Positions 55,134-64,000 of a stretch of 64,000 nucleotides of DNA are shown here, piece after piece (position 1 is the first letter of the stretch; each line of letters begins with the position of its first letter). The translations under genes and the position numbers were made by a program. The notes beneath the pieces are model-generated. The model saw only the letters and a list, made by a program, of their open reading frames with translations. It searched no databases and was not told the origin of the DNA. The stretch spans positions 248,001 through 312,000 of the forward strand of contig JAIWWG010000015.1 in the NCBI GenBank assembly GCA_025435555.1, written 5' to 3'. Origin of the DNA: Chytriomyces cf. hyalinus JEL632 (lineage: Eukaryota; Chytridiomycota; Chytridiomycetes; Chytridiales; Chytriomycetaceae).

Positions 55134-57272
55134 TTAGTGGCCTGTTCCGTGACCACCGTTTCGTTGCTGGATTTTCTCTTCTCCCCACCCCCACCCCCAC
55201 CTCTTAGGACCGAAAATGGGGTTGGTTTTTCCATGCTCCAATCCGTACTCAACTTGCCGCTTAAATTTGGCGAGAGCCAGCACGCCTCGCTGCCACCATC
55301 TGCTGCATGATTCGTTTTTGTAACTGAGCAAATGATGGATTTCGCGAGTCCTGCCGTCTGATGTCAGTCGACTGAGTGGATGTCCCACGTCTGAATCACA
55401 GTGTGGGCAGACACTGGATGTATACCTTTCGTCCACAGTGACTGTCTTGAAATCCTGGGTCATGATGCGTCGGAGTCCAACTCCTGGTGTCGGTGGTTGA
55501 TTCTTGATGGTTGGGTGCCTCCCCCAGTTTCCCCAGCAAAGTACCAACTCGCGGTCACCGTCTTTGAACTTGGACTTGATGTTGCTGGCCGAGTTGCTCT
55601 CTGAACTTCGGACTCCAAGCTGGGCTCGCTACCTGTGACGACGGAAGCAGTCAAGGTTGGAGGAAGAACGGGAACCAGTGTAGTCTTGCACATACTCCAT
55701 GGTGATGAGGGTTTCCAAAGTGATGTCATGAGTGACATCCTCCTGGTCTGTAAACTGCAATGCCTGACCATCGTCACCCACAACTACTTTTGAAATGCTG
55801 CGCTTGTATTCATCTTGGTTCCGCTTCCTGAGAGTTTCACTTTATCGTTGTGAGTACGTGTAGGTGAGAACACCATCGCCTTTCACCCCAGTTCCAACCG
55901 TGACAATATTTTTCTTTCCAGGATCGACAAAGAGGAGGCGGTATCTCTCACTGTCTCCAAGGTCCTTGCGGTACAGCAGATTTGTGTTTCCAGGGTCTGT
56001 GGGCTTCTTCTCTTTTGGCAGTGTATGCACGTAAGGGAATTCAACCTCAAACTGCTTTGATGGTTTCACACAAACCATGTCAAGCCAACCAGCCCCAAAT
56101 GCTCCAGTGTTGATGTGATGGATTCCTGCTTTGTGCCTGTCTGCGCTGTACTTGTGCAATCCAGACTTGCCTGCCCTGCTGTTGGTGAACTTGCGCTTTT
56201 GTTTTTTGTTTCTCCGAGTATGAAACTTGCAGACAAATTGCCAAAGGTGTGTGTTGACTTTGCCTGATTCGTTTGGGAATAAACCGTGTGACGCCTGTGA
56301 ACAGATCACATTTTCCTTTGAATTGTGACATGTTGAAACCTCCCTTCCCCATCTACACCCGTAATGCATCAAAGTCAGATGCGCCCTTGAAAACATGATC
56401 AACCATTGCTGCAGTGTTGAGGGTAATTGAGCCAGGGATGTAGGTGGTGCAGAGCAGTGTGGGGTTCAGGGTCTTTCGTGTATGGTGTTCAAGAAACAGG
56501 TTGATGGCAATCATGTATGGCAAGGAACTGGCTGGGTTCCCTGACTTGAGTTGCAGGAAAAACTTTTCATGCTGGGTACACTGTGGAATCAGAGACTCTG
56601 CTTTCTGCAGAATATTCTCAGTCCAGGGTTCCATCACTGTTGGCACATTGACATACTCAAAGAGCAATCTCTTCATAATTGCTGACCCATGGGCTTTGAT
56701 TGCCTTCTTATCTGCAGGTGTCAGATTGTCCAAAGCCTCCCAACCATTGGTTGACATCTAGTACAGCTCAACAGACAGATGGATGCAACGTTTCAGGTAC
56801 TGGGGAAAATGGGGCTGGATGTTGTTTCTATAGGCCATTTGTATCTGCATTGTCATGCCACCAAACACATAGCTTAAGTTACCCCCTGTTCCCCGCAGTT
56901 CTTGAAGTGTGCCACTGTCTAAGGCTTCTGTGTTCAGGTTGGTATACTCTTGCATCTTGATCAAGTTTTCTGCTGAGAAAGGGGCTCCAGTTTTCTTCTC
57001 CAAAGAGCTGGTAGTAACAGTAGACAACATGTGGCAGAAAAACTACTCATCAAAGTTGAGGCCACATTGTGGTTGAAAAAGGTCATGGGATCCCTGTCAA
57101 TACCACCCCCTCCTGCTTGCTGCATGGCATCATCAAAGTGCTTCAAGAGGTAGAGCTTGGTGAGGATCAAGGCCATCTCAAAGCACTTTCCAGCCCTGTC
57201 AGAAATCCATCTCGACCTTACAATATAGAGCAGTAGATGGTGCTGCTTTGGACAGGAGAAACGTCTGAACAC
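55134..57272 (-). pseudogene. Decayed Fanzor1-type RNA-guided nuclease (eukaryotic TnpB relative)
   Basis: Read 57272 to 55134, about 710 codons, the usual Fanzor1 size. N-terminal pieces: YLLKHFDDAMQQAGGGGIDR, then after a frame change QMAYRNNIQPHFPQYLKRC and ALDNLTPADKKAIKAHGSAI. A second frame change near 56300 leads to GKVNTHLWQFVCKFHTRRNK and INTGAFGAGWLDMVCVKPS. RuvC-I is LLFVDPGKKNIVT (Asp at about 55924). After YTYSQR come the RuvC-II region GNWGRHPTIKNQPPTPGVG, VDERYTSSVCPHC and a RuvC-III remnant SRWWQRGVLALAKF. In-frame stops lie at 56758-56760 (TAG), 56353-56355 (TAG), 55842-55844 (TAA) and 55629-55631 (TAG). Fanzors are transposon-linked nucleases guided by a non-coding RNA. Two TAGs are followed by ATG and could be intron acceptors, but the frame changes and lost catalytic residue argue for a dead copy. 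Confidence 0.83.
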
Positions 57273-58144
57273 TCAAGGTGGTCCAGAGTCCTTGAGGAAA
57301 GTCTGAGGAATGGGTGGCTACATTCGTCAGTGAATAAAATCAAGATGGATATGGGAATCGACGCGTTTATCTAAGAGATCAAAACAAACAAAACAACATG
57401 TAAAGTAAACAACTTAAATAAAAACCGTCACTCGCCACTATGATTTTACTGCGTCGCACTCTATACTTTGCAGTGCACTGCCTTTCAAGAACTGGACAAT
57501 TCCACAGTTCAGAAAATGCTATCTTCTTCCATCTTGATGTCTGACTGTCTTCCCCTAATGGCTTTGCATTAGTAAGGGTTAACATAGCGTTACGAGTCTT
57601 CAATTTCAGCCTGATTGCAAACCAGTGTTGCACGTGGTCAGTACTCTTCTTCCCTATACTGCTCTTCCCAGTAAATCTTCATCCTCTGATAGTGTCATAG
57701 TAACCTTGTCCTGCCTGCTACACCACAGGGGACGTAAATGGGATAGCTTCTGTTTTCGACAAACAGGAAAAGTAGCACAACACGTCAAACCCCTCTACTG
57801 CGAATAGAGAACTCACATGGCCTCCAGCTTTCGCCTTTGGATGCTGACCACTAACGCTGCCTTTCACGCAAAAAGGAGCGGTTCAGGGCACTTCTGTATG
57901 AGAATGCCAAGACCGGAAACTAGCACTCCACTAGCTTCCAGGACCACGACGCGTTGGATTCCTCCCAGAGGGGCGCATCGCAGCTTTGTACTCAACAGGA
58001 GTTCGATCTGCATTGCGTCTAGTTCAGAGCCACCTTCCCTAGACGATTGATTTCAGCGTACTTCTGGGTTTATTGCATTGTCATGGGGCGATCTCTTGCC
58101 CATAAATAAAACAACGATGAAGAATAAATAAAACAAAAGAAAAA

Positions 58145-58167
58145 GGAAAGAAAGAAAGAAAGAAAAG
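58145..58167. repeat. (GAAA)n microsatellite
   Basis: About five GAAA units in the gene-poor region beside Fanzor. Confidence 0.8.
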
Positions 58168-58329
58168 AACTAACAACTAGCAAGGAAGAAGAATAAACTC
58201 CATGAATAACAGTCATTACTTCACAGACCAGACAATGCCATCTTGAATGTGATCTTGGAATGGCTGCTTGAATAGGGATTGAAACCATGTCAGAACAACT
58301 CGCTCAGTTTTATCAGTCTTTGGTGGCAT

Positions 58330-58565
58330 GATGATGGCAAGGAAATCTACATGATGATCATGTGTTAATTGGTTGCAAATGCAAAAAAGAGAAAAGAAGA
58401 GCAGTGTACCAGCATGTTGCAGAACACAATGTGTGTCAGTAAATCAGGCAAATGGTCATCAACTGGCAGGGCGTCCAAGTCTAAGAGATGATCACAGGGT
58501 TAACACTGGTCACGAATGCCAAAAAGAGAAAAGAAGAGCAGCGCACCAGTACACAGGTGCCTGAT
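58330..58565. repeat. Imperfect tandem duplication, unit about 136 bp
   Basis: Two copies share GATGATCA, TTAA and then an A-rich block: GAAAAGAAGAGCAG followed by TGTACCAG in copy 1 (58378-58413) and by CGCACCAG in copy 2 (58513-58549). Similarity extends upstream to a common GATGATCA. Confidence 0.6.
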
Positions 58566-58740
58566 AAAAGTGGTGGGATCTGCATCCCAAACAGCGCTGC
58601 TTAAGTACCAAAGTCCTGCAATAAAAATGGTCATTTCAGAAGAGGGCAATGACAATCCAAATGAAACGCACTGCTGTTTTTTCATGGCCAAGACCATTGC
58701 AGCCTTGTCTCCTTGAAAACCTATGTCATTGCATTGATGG

Positions 58741-58857
58741 ACTTGAGTTTTTTATTTTATTCAAGACCTGTTCTCCGTTGCGGTGTTGCGTTTGCTGTAA
58801 ATTGTGTATGGAGATGAGAATGATACACGACTTGAGTTTTTTATTTTATTCAAGACC
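58741..58857. repeat. Exact 28-bp direct repeat, 89 bp apart
   Basis: The sequence beginning ACTTGAGTTTTTTATTTTAT and ending TCAAGACC occurs at 58741-58768 and again at 58830-58857. Each copy has CTTGA/TCAAG ends able to pair as a short stem. Confidence 0.85.
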
Positions 58858-59304
58858 CACACATAAGAGCAACTCCTCAATGAATACGGCTTCCAAACAG
58901 AACTGAGTTCAAACAGTTCTAAATCATGTGACTTGCACCCTTGTCACTAGAGGTCTGGACATCTGCGCTTTGAGGGCCACCAGCATGACTGGCCCCCCTG
59001 GTCTCACCCCAAAATCCCTTCCAAAATAATAACAAACAACAGCAACGCGCTTCTACTCTTGAAACAAAACAGAGAGCCGCTCTATCTGCCAGAGAAGACC
59101 CAGCTCTTCGCACCGAATCGTTGTTGTCGCGTCGTATTTAACTAGATCCCTTTTTGGCAGTCTCCCACTATTTATGTAAGCCCCCTCGCTTTGCTCAACG
59201 CGGATGTGAGATCACCCAAACGCAACAAACAGAGTTCTTTTTAGACTATTCCTCACTCCCATCCTGACGTACGTTTAGCGCGCCCTATTTAAAATCATCC
59301 CAGC

Positions 59305-61156
59305 ATGAGTCTTCAGTCATATACGCCCGTCAGCGACTGCACGCTTCTTAATGCGGTGGTATCAGCAAACAATACATACTCGAGCAAGCCAGAAAACGCG
59401 TCGCTGATGTACAGCAACAGCATCCCAGTATCGATTCTTGACACGGGTTTCCAGTGCTTCGCCGGCTGCAGCAACAATACGCCGCTGCACTTGCCCGCGA
59501 TGGAGGTCTCCGAGCCCGACATGGCCGCTATTGACGCCCTCGCACAGAGTATAGTGCAAGAGCGCACGCCGTGGAGTCAAAGTACGTTGTCGCTTCGCAA
59601 TCGAAGCATGCTTCTTGCTGATCCCTCCCACAGCCTTCCAGCAAACGTGCCACTTCAAGACGCCGCCGTCAAGCACGAACCTGATTCTGTCGAGCAGCCA
59701 GACACCGAGCACGTCGCCGGATATCGGCCACTCCGTCCAGGACTCACTTGACGCGTCGCGCAAGAAGTCGAAGAAACAAGAAAAACCTGCCTCCAATCGT
59801 CAGCAGTCCGCCAGCGTAGAGCGTGACCCACTGACCAATTCTAGACCGAGAAGATACAGCTGCATTCATGTCGGCTGCGGAATGGAGTTTTTGAGCTCGT
59901 AAGTGCACTCATCTGTTTCCGCCCACTGCTTGTCTCACATATCTTTCTCGCAGCGGACACCTGGTTAGACACCATCGAATCCATTCAGGCGATCGTCCAT
60001 TTAAATGCAGCATTCCAACCTGTGAAATGGTCAGTTATTTCGACGCTTGTTGACGTGGCTAAAATCAGGCTCCAAAAAGACTTTTGCCAGATCCGACACG
60101 GCCATCAAACACTCCCGCGGCCACGTTAAAAAGCTTCAAATTGCCGGCCATGAGATTCCTCCCGAGCTCATGTCCCCTCGCGTGACCTTCTCCTCCGCCG
60201 CCTTGACTCCAGGAGTCTCCACAGAGTCTTTCCAGCAACGACAGTATCGCAGAAGAAAGCCCGCCACGACCTCTTCTCAGTTCAAAACCGAGCCTTTGAT
60301 CATTGTTTCTGCCCCAACTTCGGTGTCCGAACAGTCACCTCAAACTTGCACCGACGAAATACGCCCTCTGCGCAACACGTTTCCCCGTCATGATTTAAGC
60401 TCGCAGTCTGAGTGCTCTTTAAACACGCCAATTCGTGGCTTTCCGACGATAGGGTCGTCTTCGGCGCATGTATTCACACCCGACAACTTGAATATGTCGG
60501 ACCTTCAACTGGACCCGATCCATCTGCAACAATTATCGGACTCGGCTGCCATGTGGGACTATTACAATACTTACTCTGCTCCGCCAGCGCAACTTTTACA
60601 GAACTTGTCTCCAGATATGATGATGGGTTACAGAGAACATCCAATTCTGTCTCAACCACAACAAAATCTTCAGTTTCAGCCACAATACTTGCCAAACGCG
60701 TTTCTCACAAACCCTTGCTCCGGGTTCACTCATTACAATCCTCAATTTCTTCACCCGCCGTCGAACATGTTTCAAAATTCGACAAAGAAGGCAGCTCAAC
60801 CTCAACGATGTTACCAAGAGCCGATCGCTCAGGAGTCCCACTCATCCCCGAACGTTTTCAGTAGTTGCGACATTGATATGATGTCCCCCGAAAACGTGGG
60901 AGATTTCTGGGACGGCTCGACCATCCTCGGAAATGCCTGCGCATCGTATGAAGCTGCTCCTCAGCCTTTTCCACAGGAACACGGACAAAGGGTTAATCAA
61001 GAATTCATGCCAAATCTTGAACGTTGCAGCAGCTCTGATTCATCACTCTCGGAAACTTTCCCGATGCTGAATGAGACGGATTTGGGGATCCTTTTGGAAG
61101 AATCGGACTTTTTGCTGAACCAGGGACAATCATTGCTTTCAGATATTTTATTGTAA
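59305..61156 (+). CDS. C2H2 zinc-finger transcription factor
   Basis: The start is MSLQSYTPVSDCTLLNAVVS. Ser/Thr-rich segments precede C2H2 fingers built across two introns: YSCIHVGCGMEFLSSGHLVR then HHRIHSGDRPFKCSIPTCEM, joined to TFARSDTAIKHSRGHVKKLQ. The HSGDRPFKC linker between fingers is the standard TGEKPF-type. A long Gln/Asn/Pro/Ser-rich C-terminal part follows, ending in an acidic hydrophobic stretch (NETDLGILLEESDFLL, QSLLSDILL) that looks like a transcription-activation region. Introns follow WSQ, FLSS and CEM. The promoter has CTATTTAAAA at 59285-59294. The factor's targets are unknown; DNA-binding is inferred from the fingers. Confidence 0.87.
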
Positions 61157-61468
61157 CTCCGCTTTATTTAAGTCGACCCTTTATTGCCCACACTCTTCAT
61201 CACTTCATTGCTATTTATCAATCCTTCATTGTATTTAAGTATTTATCTGTGAATTATCGTTTGGCATTCTATTTTCCCACTTACTTCATAATTGTCTTTT
61301 ACGCGTGCGTACTCCTGCCATCGCTGCCCCTGTAATATCTGCCTCTCTTTCCTGCACATGTGGCGCGTCTGTATTATTATTTGTTTCAAAACTACTTAAT
61401 ACTGAATAATAAACACTATTTATTCATCAATGTTCGCGCGTTCAGTTTTAGTTCAAGTGTGGGTGAGG
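61157..61468. other. Intergenic region between convergent genes
   Basis: 312 bp, A/T-rich, containing an AATAAA-like signal near 61409. No gene is seen. Confidence 0.4.
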
Positions 61469-62273
61469 TCACTTGGTTGTGTTGACGGTCCCGCACTTTT
61501 TGCACGTTCTCAACTCTTCGCTGGCTGCAAACTTTTCAATCACTGGTTTCAACTGAATGCCAAGGTTTGTGCAGTAAAACGACTCCTGGTACACGATTTC
61601 TCTGCAGTCCTCGCGTTCGCAGTACCATCGCAGAGAGTCTGTTTCATATCGTTTGGTTTTGTAAGAAAGAAAGCGCGTTTTTTTTTGTATTGCCGAATAA
61701 AACTCACCCAGCGAGTCCAAAGGACGCTTCATTTCAATCACGATTCCGATCGTGTCTGCGAAGCGGACAGGGTTGTGTGGGATATTGGCTGAAAAAAAGA
61801 AGTATGGGGAAGCCGGGCTTTTAGTGTGTTGCCAAGTTTGCACAAAAAAGGGACCGAAAAACCTGGCAGCAAGAGCATTTCCCCTTCTTTGATTGGGACG
61901 TCCTTAAACTCGCCATTTTCGACTACTTTGAGAAGCATGTCGCCTTTGTGTTGGTAAAAGTACTCCTGCCAAATACCAACGTCAGCTTGAAACGTGAGTG
62001 GCGGGCAGGGAACTGTCTGCCTGCAGTCATTGTCAATGCATACCTCTGTTGCATTCACATGGTAATCCGTGCGCTTGTTGGGTCCGCCAAGCGCCATGAC
62101 AATGAAGTCGCTTTGGTAGAGGCAGAAGTTGTTGACGGGTGGTTGAAGCAGATGCTTGTTTTCTGACGGCGGAGAGGGGGGACAGCGATGGTTAGTTCTG
62201 TTCTTGTTGCTCTCAGGGCGCGAGGAAGTGTGGTACCTTCGATCCATTTGGGGAAGTTGATGGGAGGCAGCAT
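61469..62273 (-). CDS. BNA1: 3-hydroxyanthranilate 3,4-dioxygenase (kynurenine pathway)
   Basis: The start [13 protein letters not shown] is chosen at the ATG at 62273, since the longer frame starts with TTG. Exons give [78 protein letters not shown] (with an A across the intron junction) and [18 protein letters not shown]. The Fe(II) ligands appear as His in DYHVN, Glu six residues later in ATEEYF, and His in IPHNPVR. The C-terminus has two CxxC-type pairs ([13 protein letters not shown]), the rubredoxin-like site seen in fungal and bacterial forms. The enzyme opens 3-hydroxyanthranilate on the way to quinolinate and NAD. Four introns are present. Confidence 0.93.
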
Positions 62274-62417
62274 TGCAGGGTTTTCAGCGATCAATTTTTT
62301 TGGAATGAAAGTGAATCAGTTTTCCAAGCGGTGCCGGAAATGAAAGAAATGGTCTTTTATGGTCAAACCGAAACGGCCTTAACGCCAGGAAAGTACAGCA
62401 CAATATTTCCAAATAAT

Positions 62418-64000
62418 TCAATTTGCCCCTCTCAGTTCCTCCAGAGTCTCACCCATCGCCTTCTTTCTTGGCTTTCCGGCCTCAGATTGGGCAGAGGGTG
62501 CTTCTTTTAAACTCTTGAAAGCTTCCTTCTTTGCCTCTCTTTTTTCCAGACGGTTTACTTTCTTCTTCGGTAGCTTGGCAGCGGTGGTAGATTCAGCTTT
62601 TTCTGCGGCAGCGTCCGCCTTCTTTGGCTGGATCTTGATGCCTTTCTTCTTTAACCGTTTCGCCTCAGCGGCTGCAACGACAAAAAAAGCGCGGCGATAT
62701 TTCATTGTTTAGTCCACTGTTCTGACAGGATGCACGTTATTCAAATTCACCTTGAATCAGATCAGAATCATCCTCATTGTCCAGGGTCAGTTCTGGCTCA
62801 GGCTTCGCTTTCGATGCAGCAGCAGTTGGCGCCTTCGTTTTCTTCTTTTTCGGGGAGGGAACGGGTGCCGATTCATAGTCATCATCATTGCCATCGTCTT
62901 CAGCCTTGGGTGCTTCGGGAATCTTGTTGGACATTTTCTTGAACTTTGACACGTAGAAACCGTCCATGTTGTATGTGTGGGGGTAGTATCGGCGAGTCAA
63001 GTTCAGAGTTGGGTGGAAAGAGCGTCCGCGGTAACTGATAAACAGTGAAACAAACAGATTTGAGACATCAGTCGACAGTACAAAGAATCATTAATCAGCT
63101 GCGCAAGTTTTACCTGACAAATCCTTCTTTTCCAAAGTCCAGTCCGGTGGGCACGAGTTTCACGTTGGGTCTCTTTTTCAAAGCGTAGTTGACAACATCT
63201 TCGTTCTCTTCAACTGTAACCGAACAAGTGGAGTAGACAATGTATCCACCGGTGGCACTGTGGGCATCCACAGAGTCAATTGCCGCAAGAATCAGTTCTC
63301 TCTGAATTTGTGCCAGGAAATTGAAATCGGCGTCGGATTTGTTGATTTTGACGGCGGGGTCTTTCGAAATGACTCCAGTACCACTGCATGGTGCATCAAG
63401 AAGAACGCGATCAAATCCTCCAATCAAGGCGGGGAACTCCTTTCCGTCATAGTTGCAAACGACAGTGTTCTTGGCGCCGAGACGATGAATGTTTGCCATG
63501 AGAGCTTTGCAACGGTCCTTGTTTGCATCGTTCGCAAACACGCTTCCAGTATTTTTCAAGAGTGCAGCAATGTAGGTGGTCTTTCCTCCTGGTGCTGAGC
63601 ACATGTCCAAAACGCGCTCATTTTCCTGGGGGGCCAGCGATACAACAGGCAAAAACGATGAAGCGGCTTGAAGCATGTAGTGTCCAGCCAAGTACTCAGG
63701 AGTAGCACCAATGGGAACTGGACTGTCGAAAATTTGGAGTCCAACTTTGGACCACTTTCCAACTGGCTCCAAGTTAACTCCGCGGTTAATCAGCGCTTGC
63801 GCAAGATCTCGACGCCGCGTTTTCAAGGTGTTGGTACGAATGACAACCGGCCTTTGCACTTCGTTTGCTTCAAAGAATTCGATCGCCTCAGAGATCGGGA
63901 ATAAATGGAACAGCTTCTCCATCAGATACTCGTTGTATCCGTAGTACATGGCAAGATCCTTGCACAGTTGCTCAACATATTCAGATCGGGATCGCCCTTC
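62418..64000 (-). CDS. NOP2: NOP2/NSUN1-type rRNA cytosine-5 methyltransferase (5' end cut by window)
   Basis: Visible exons run from the window edge to 63110, then 63040-62740 and about 62670-62418. Motifs of the NOL1/NOP2/sun family are present: RPVVIRTNTLKTRRRDLAQA, VLDMCSAPGGKTTYIAALL (SAM-binding), FANDANKDRC, DRVLLDAPCSGTGVISKDP (motif IV with the PCxGxG Cys) and YIVYSTCSVTVEENEDVVNY (motif VI with the catalytic Cys). The end carries a Lys-rich nucleolar tail (KKKKTKAPT, KKKGIKIQPKK). NOP2 methylates 25S/28S rRNA and is required for 60S assembly. The upstream part beyond 64,000 contains the rest of the N-terminal region. Both catalytic cysteines are intact. Confidence 0.93.

Larger units (their letters stand above)
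57273..59304. other. Repeat-bearing, gene-poor region between Fanzor and the C2H2 gene
   Basis: About 2 kb without a convincing gene. It contains a GAAA microsatellite (58145-58167), an imperfect tandem duplication (about 58330-58430 and 58465-58565) and an exact 28-bp direct repeat (58741-58768, 58830-58857). Open frames such as the one at 57817-58050 match nothing I recognise. It may be the remaining body of the mobile element that carried Fanzor, plus the promoter of the C2H2 gene (CTATTTAAAA at 59285-59294). Confidence 0.45.

Noticed and set aside
55629-56760. TAG/TAA reassigned to an amino acid
   Set aside because: Other genes in the window end with TAG, TAA and TGA normally, so the Fanzor stops are not recoding.
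57817-58050. 77-aa open frame starting MASSFRLWML
   Set aside because: No family match, no intron logic and no neighbouring coding signal; treated as chance.
58330-58857. CRISPR-like repeat array
   Set aside because: Only two copies of each repeat, unequal spacing and a eukaryotic context.

Overview
This window is nuclear DNA of a eukaryote, most likely a zoosporic (chytrid-type) fungus. Genes sit close together on both strands and most are split by short GT-AG introns, mainly 45-165 nt. Fungal-type genes include VTC4, NEM1, 3-hydroxyanthranilate dioxygenase, GDP-mannose pyrophosphorylase and a SWI1-type ARID protein. They lie beside a CSPP1-like cilium/centrosome candidate, the RAC1-binding SCAR/WAVE inhibitor CYRI, a membrane-anchored cyclic-nucleotide phosphodiesterase and a broken Fanzor (eukaryotic TnpB relative). 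That mixture fits a flagellated early-diverging fungus; the species cannot be named from this sequence.

Layout. 1-4.6 kb: 3' part of a polyglutamine-rich SWI1/ARID1 gene (minus). 5-7.8 kb: large disordered basic protein. 8.2-14.6 kb (minus): FYVE protein, CSPP1-like protein, N-myristoylation-signal protein. 14.6-17.6 kb: membrane-anchored phosphodiesterase, divergent from an amino-acid permease (17.8-20 kb). 20.3-24.4 kb: NEM1 phosphatase, a head-to-head F-box pair, and a small secreted protein. 24.6-32.9 kb (plus): MSP1, DCP2 and a PH-domain protein. 33-36 kb: AGC-kinase pseudogene and bestrophin-like channel. 36-43.7 kb (minus): dicarboxylate-type carrier, Cys-rich surface protein, P5-type ATPase. 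44-54 kb (plus): TM-SH3 protein, RBR ubiquitin ligase, CYRI, MPG1, VTC4. 54-57.3 kb (minus): TatD nuclease and the Fanzor pseudogene. 57.3-59.3 kb: repeat-bearing gene-poor DNA. 59.3-64 kb: C2H2 transcription factor, 3-HAO and NOP2 (cut by the window end).

Most genes are housekeeping and do not form a functional cluster. The stretch most worth a second look is 55.1-59.3 kb, a decayed Fanzor next to duplicated non-coding DNA. Secondary points are a P5 ATPase with a signal peptide and Cys-rich ectodomain, a secreted protein with an internal AKLINY repeat and many dibasic sites, a triple VVWKG repeat in a PH protein, and a CYRI homologue in a probable fungus. Exon boundaries were read by eye from reading frame, GT-AG sites and protein continuity; 5' ends are the least certain parts.
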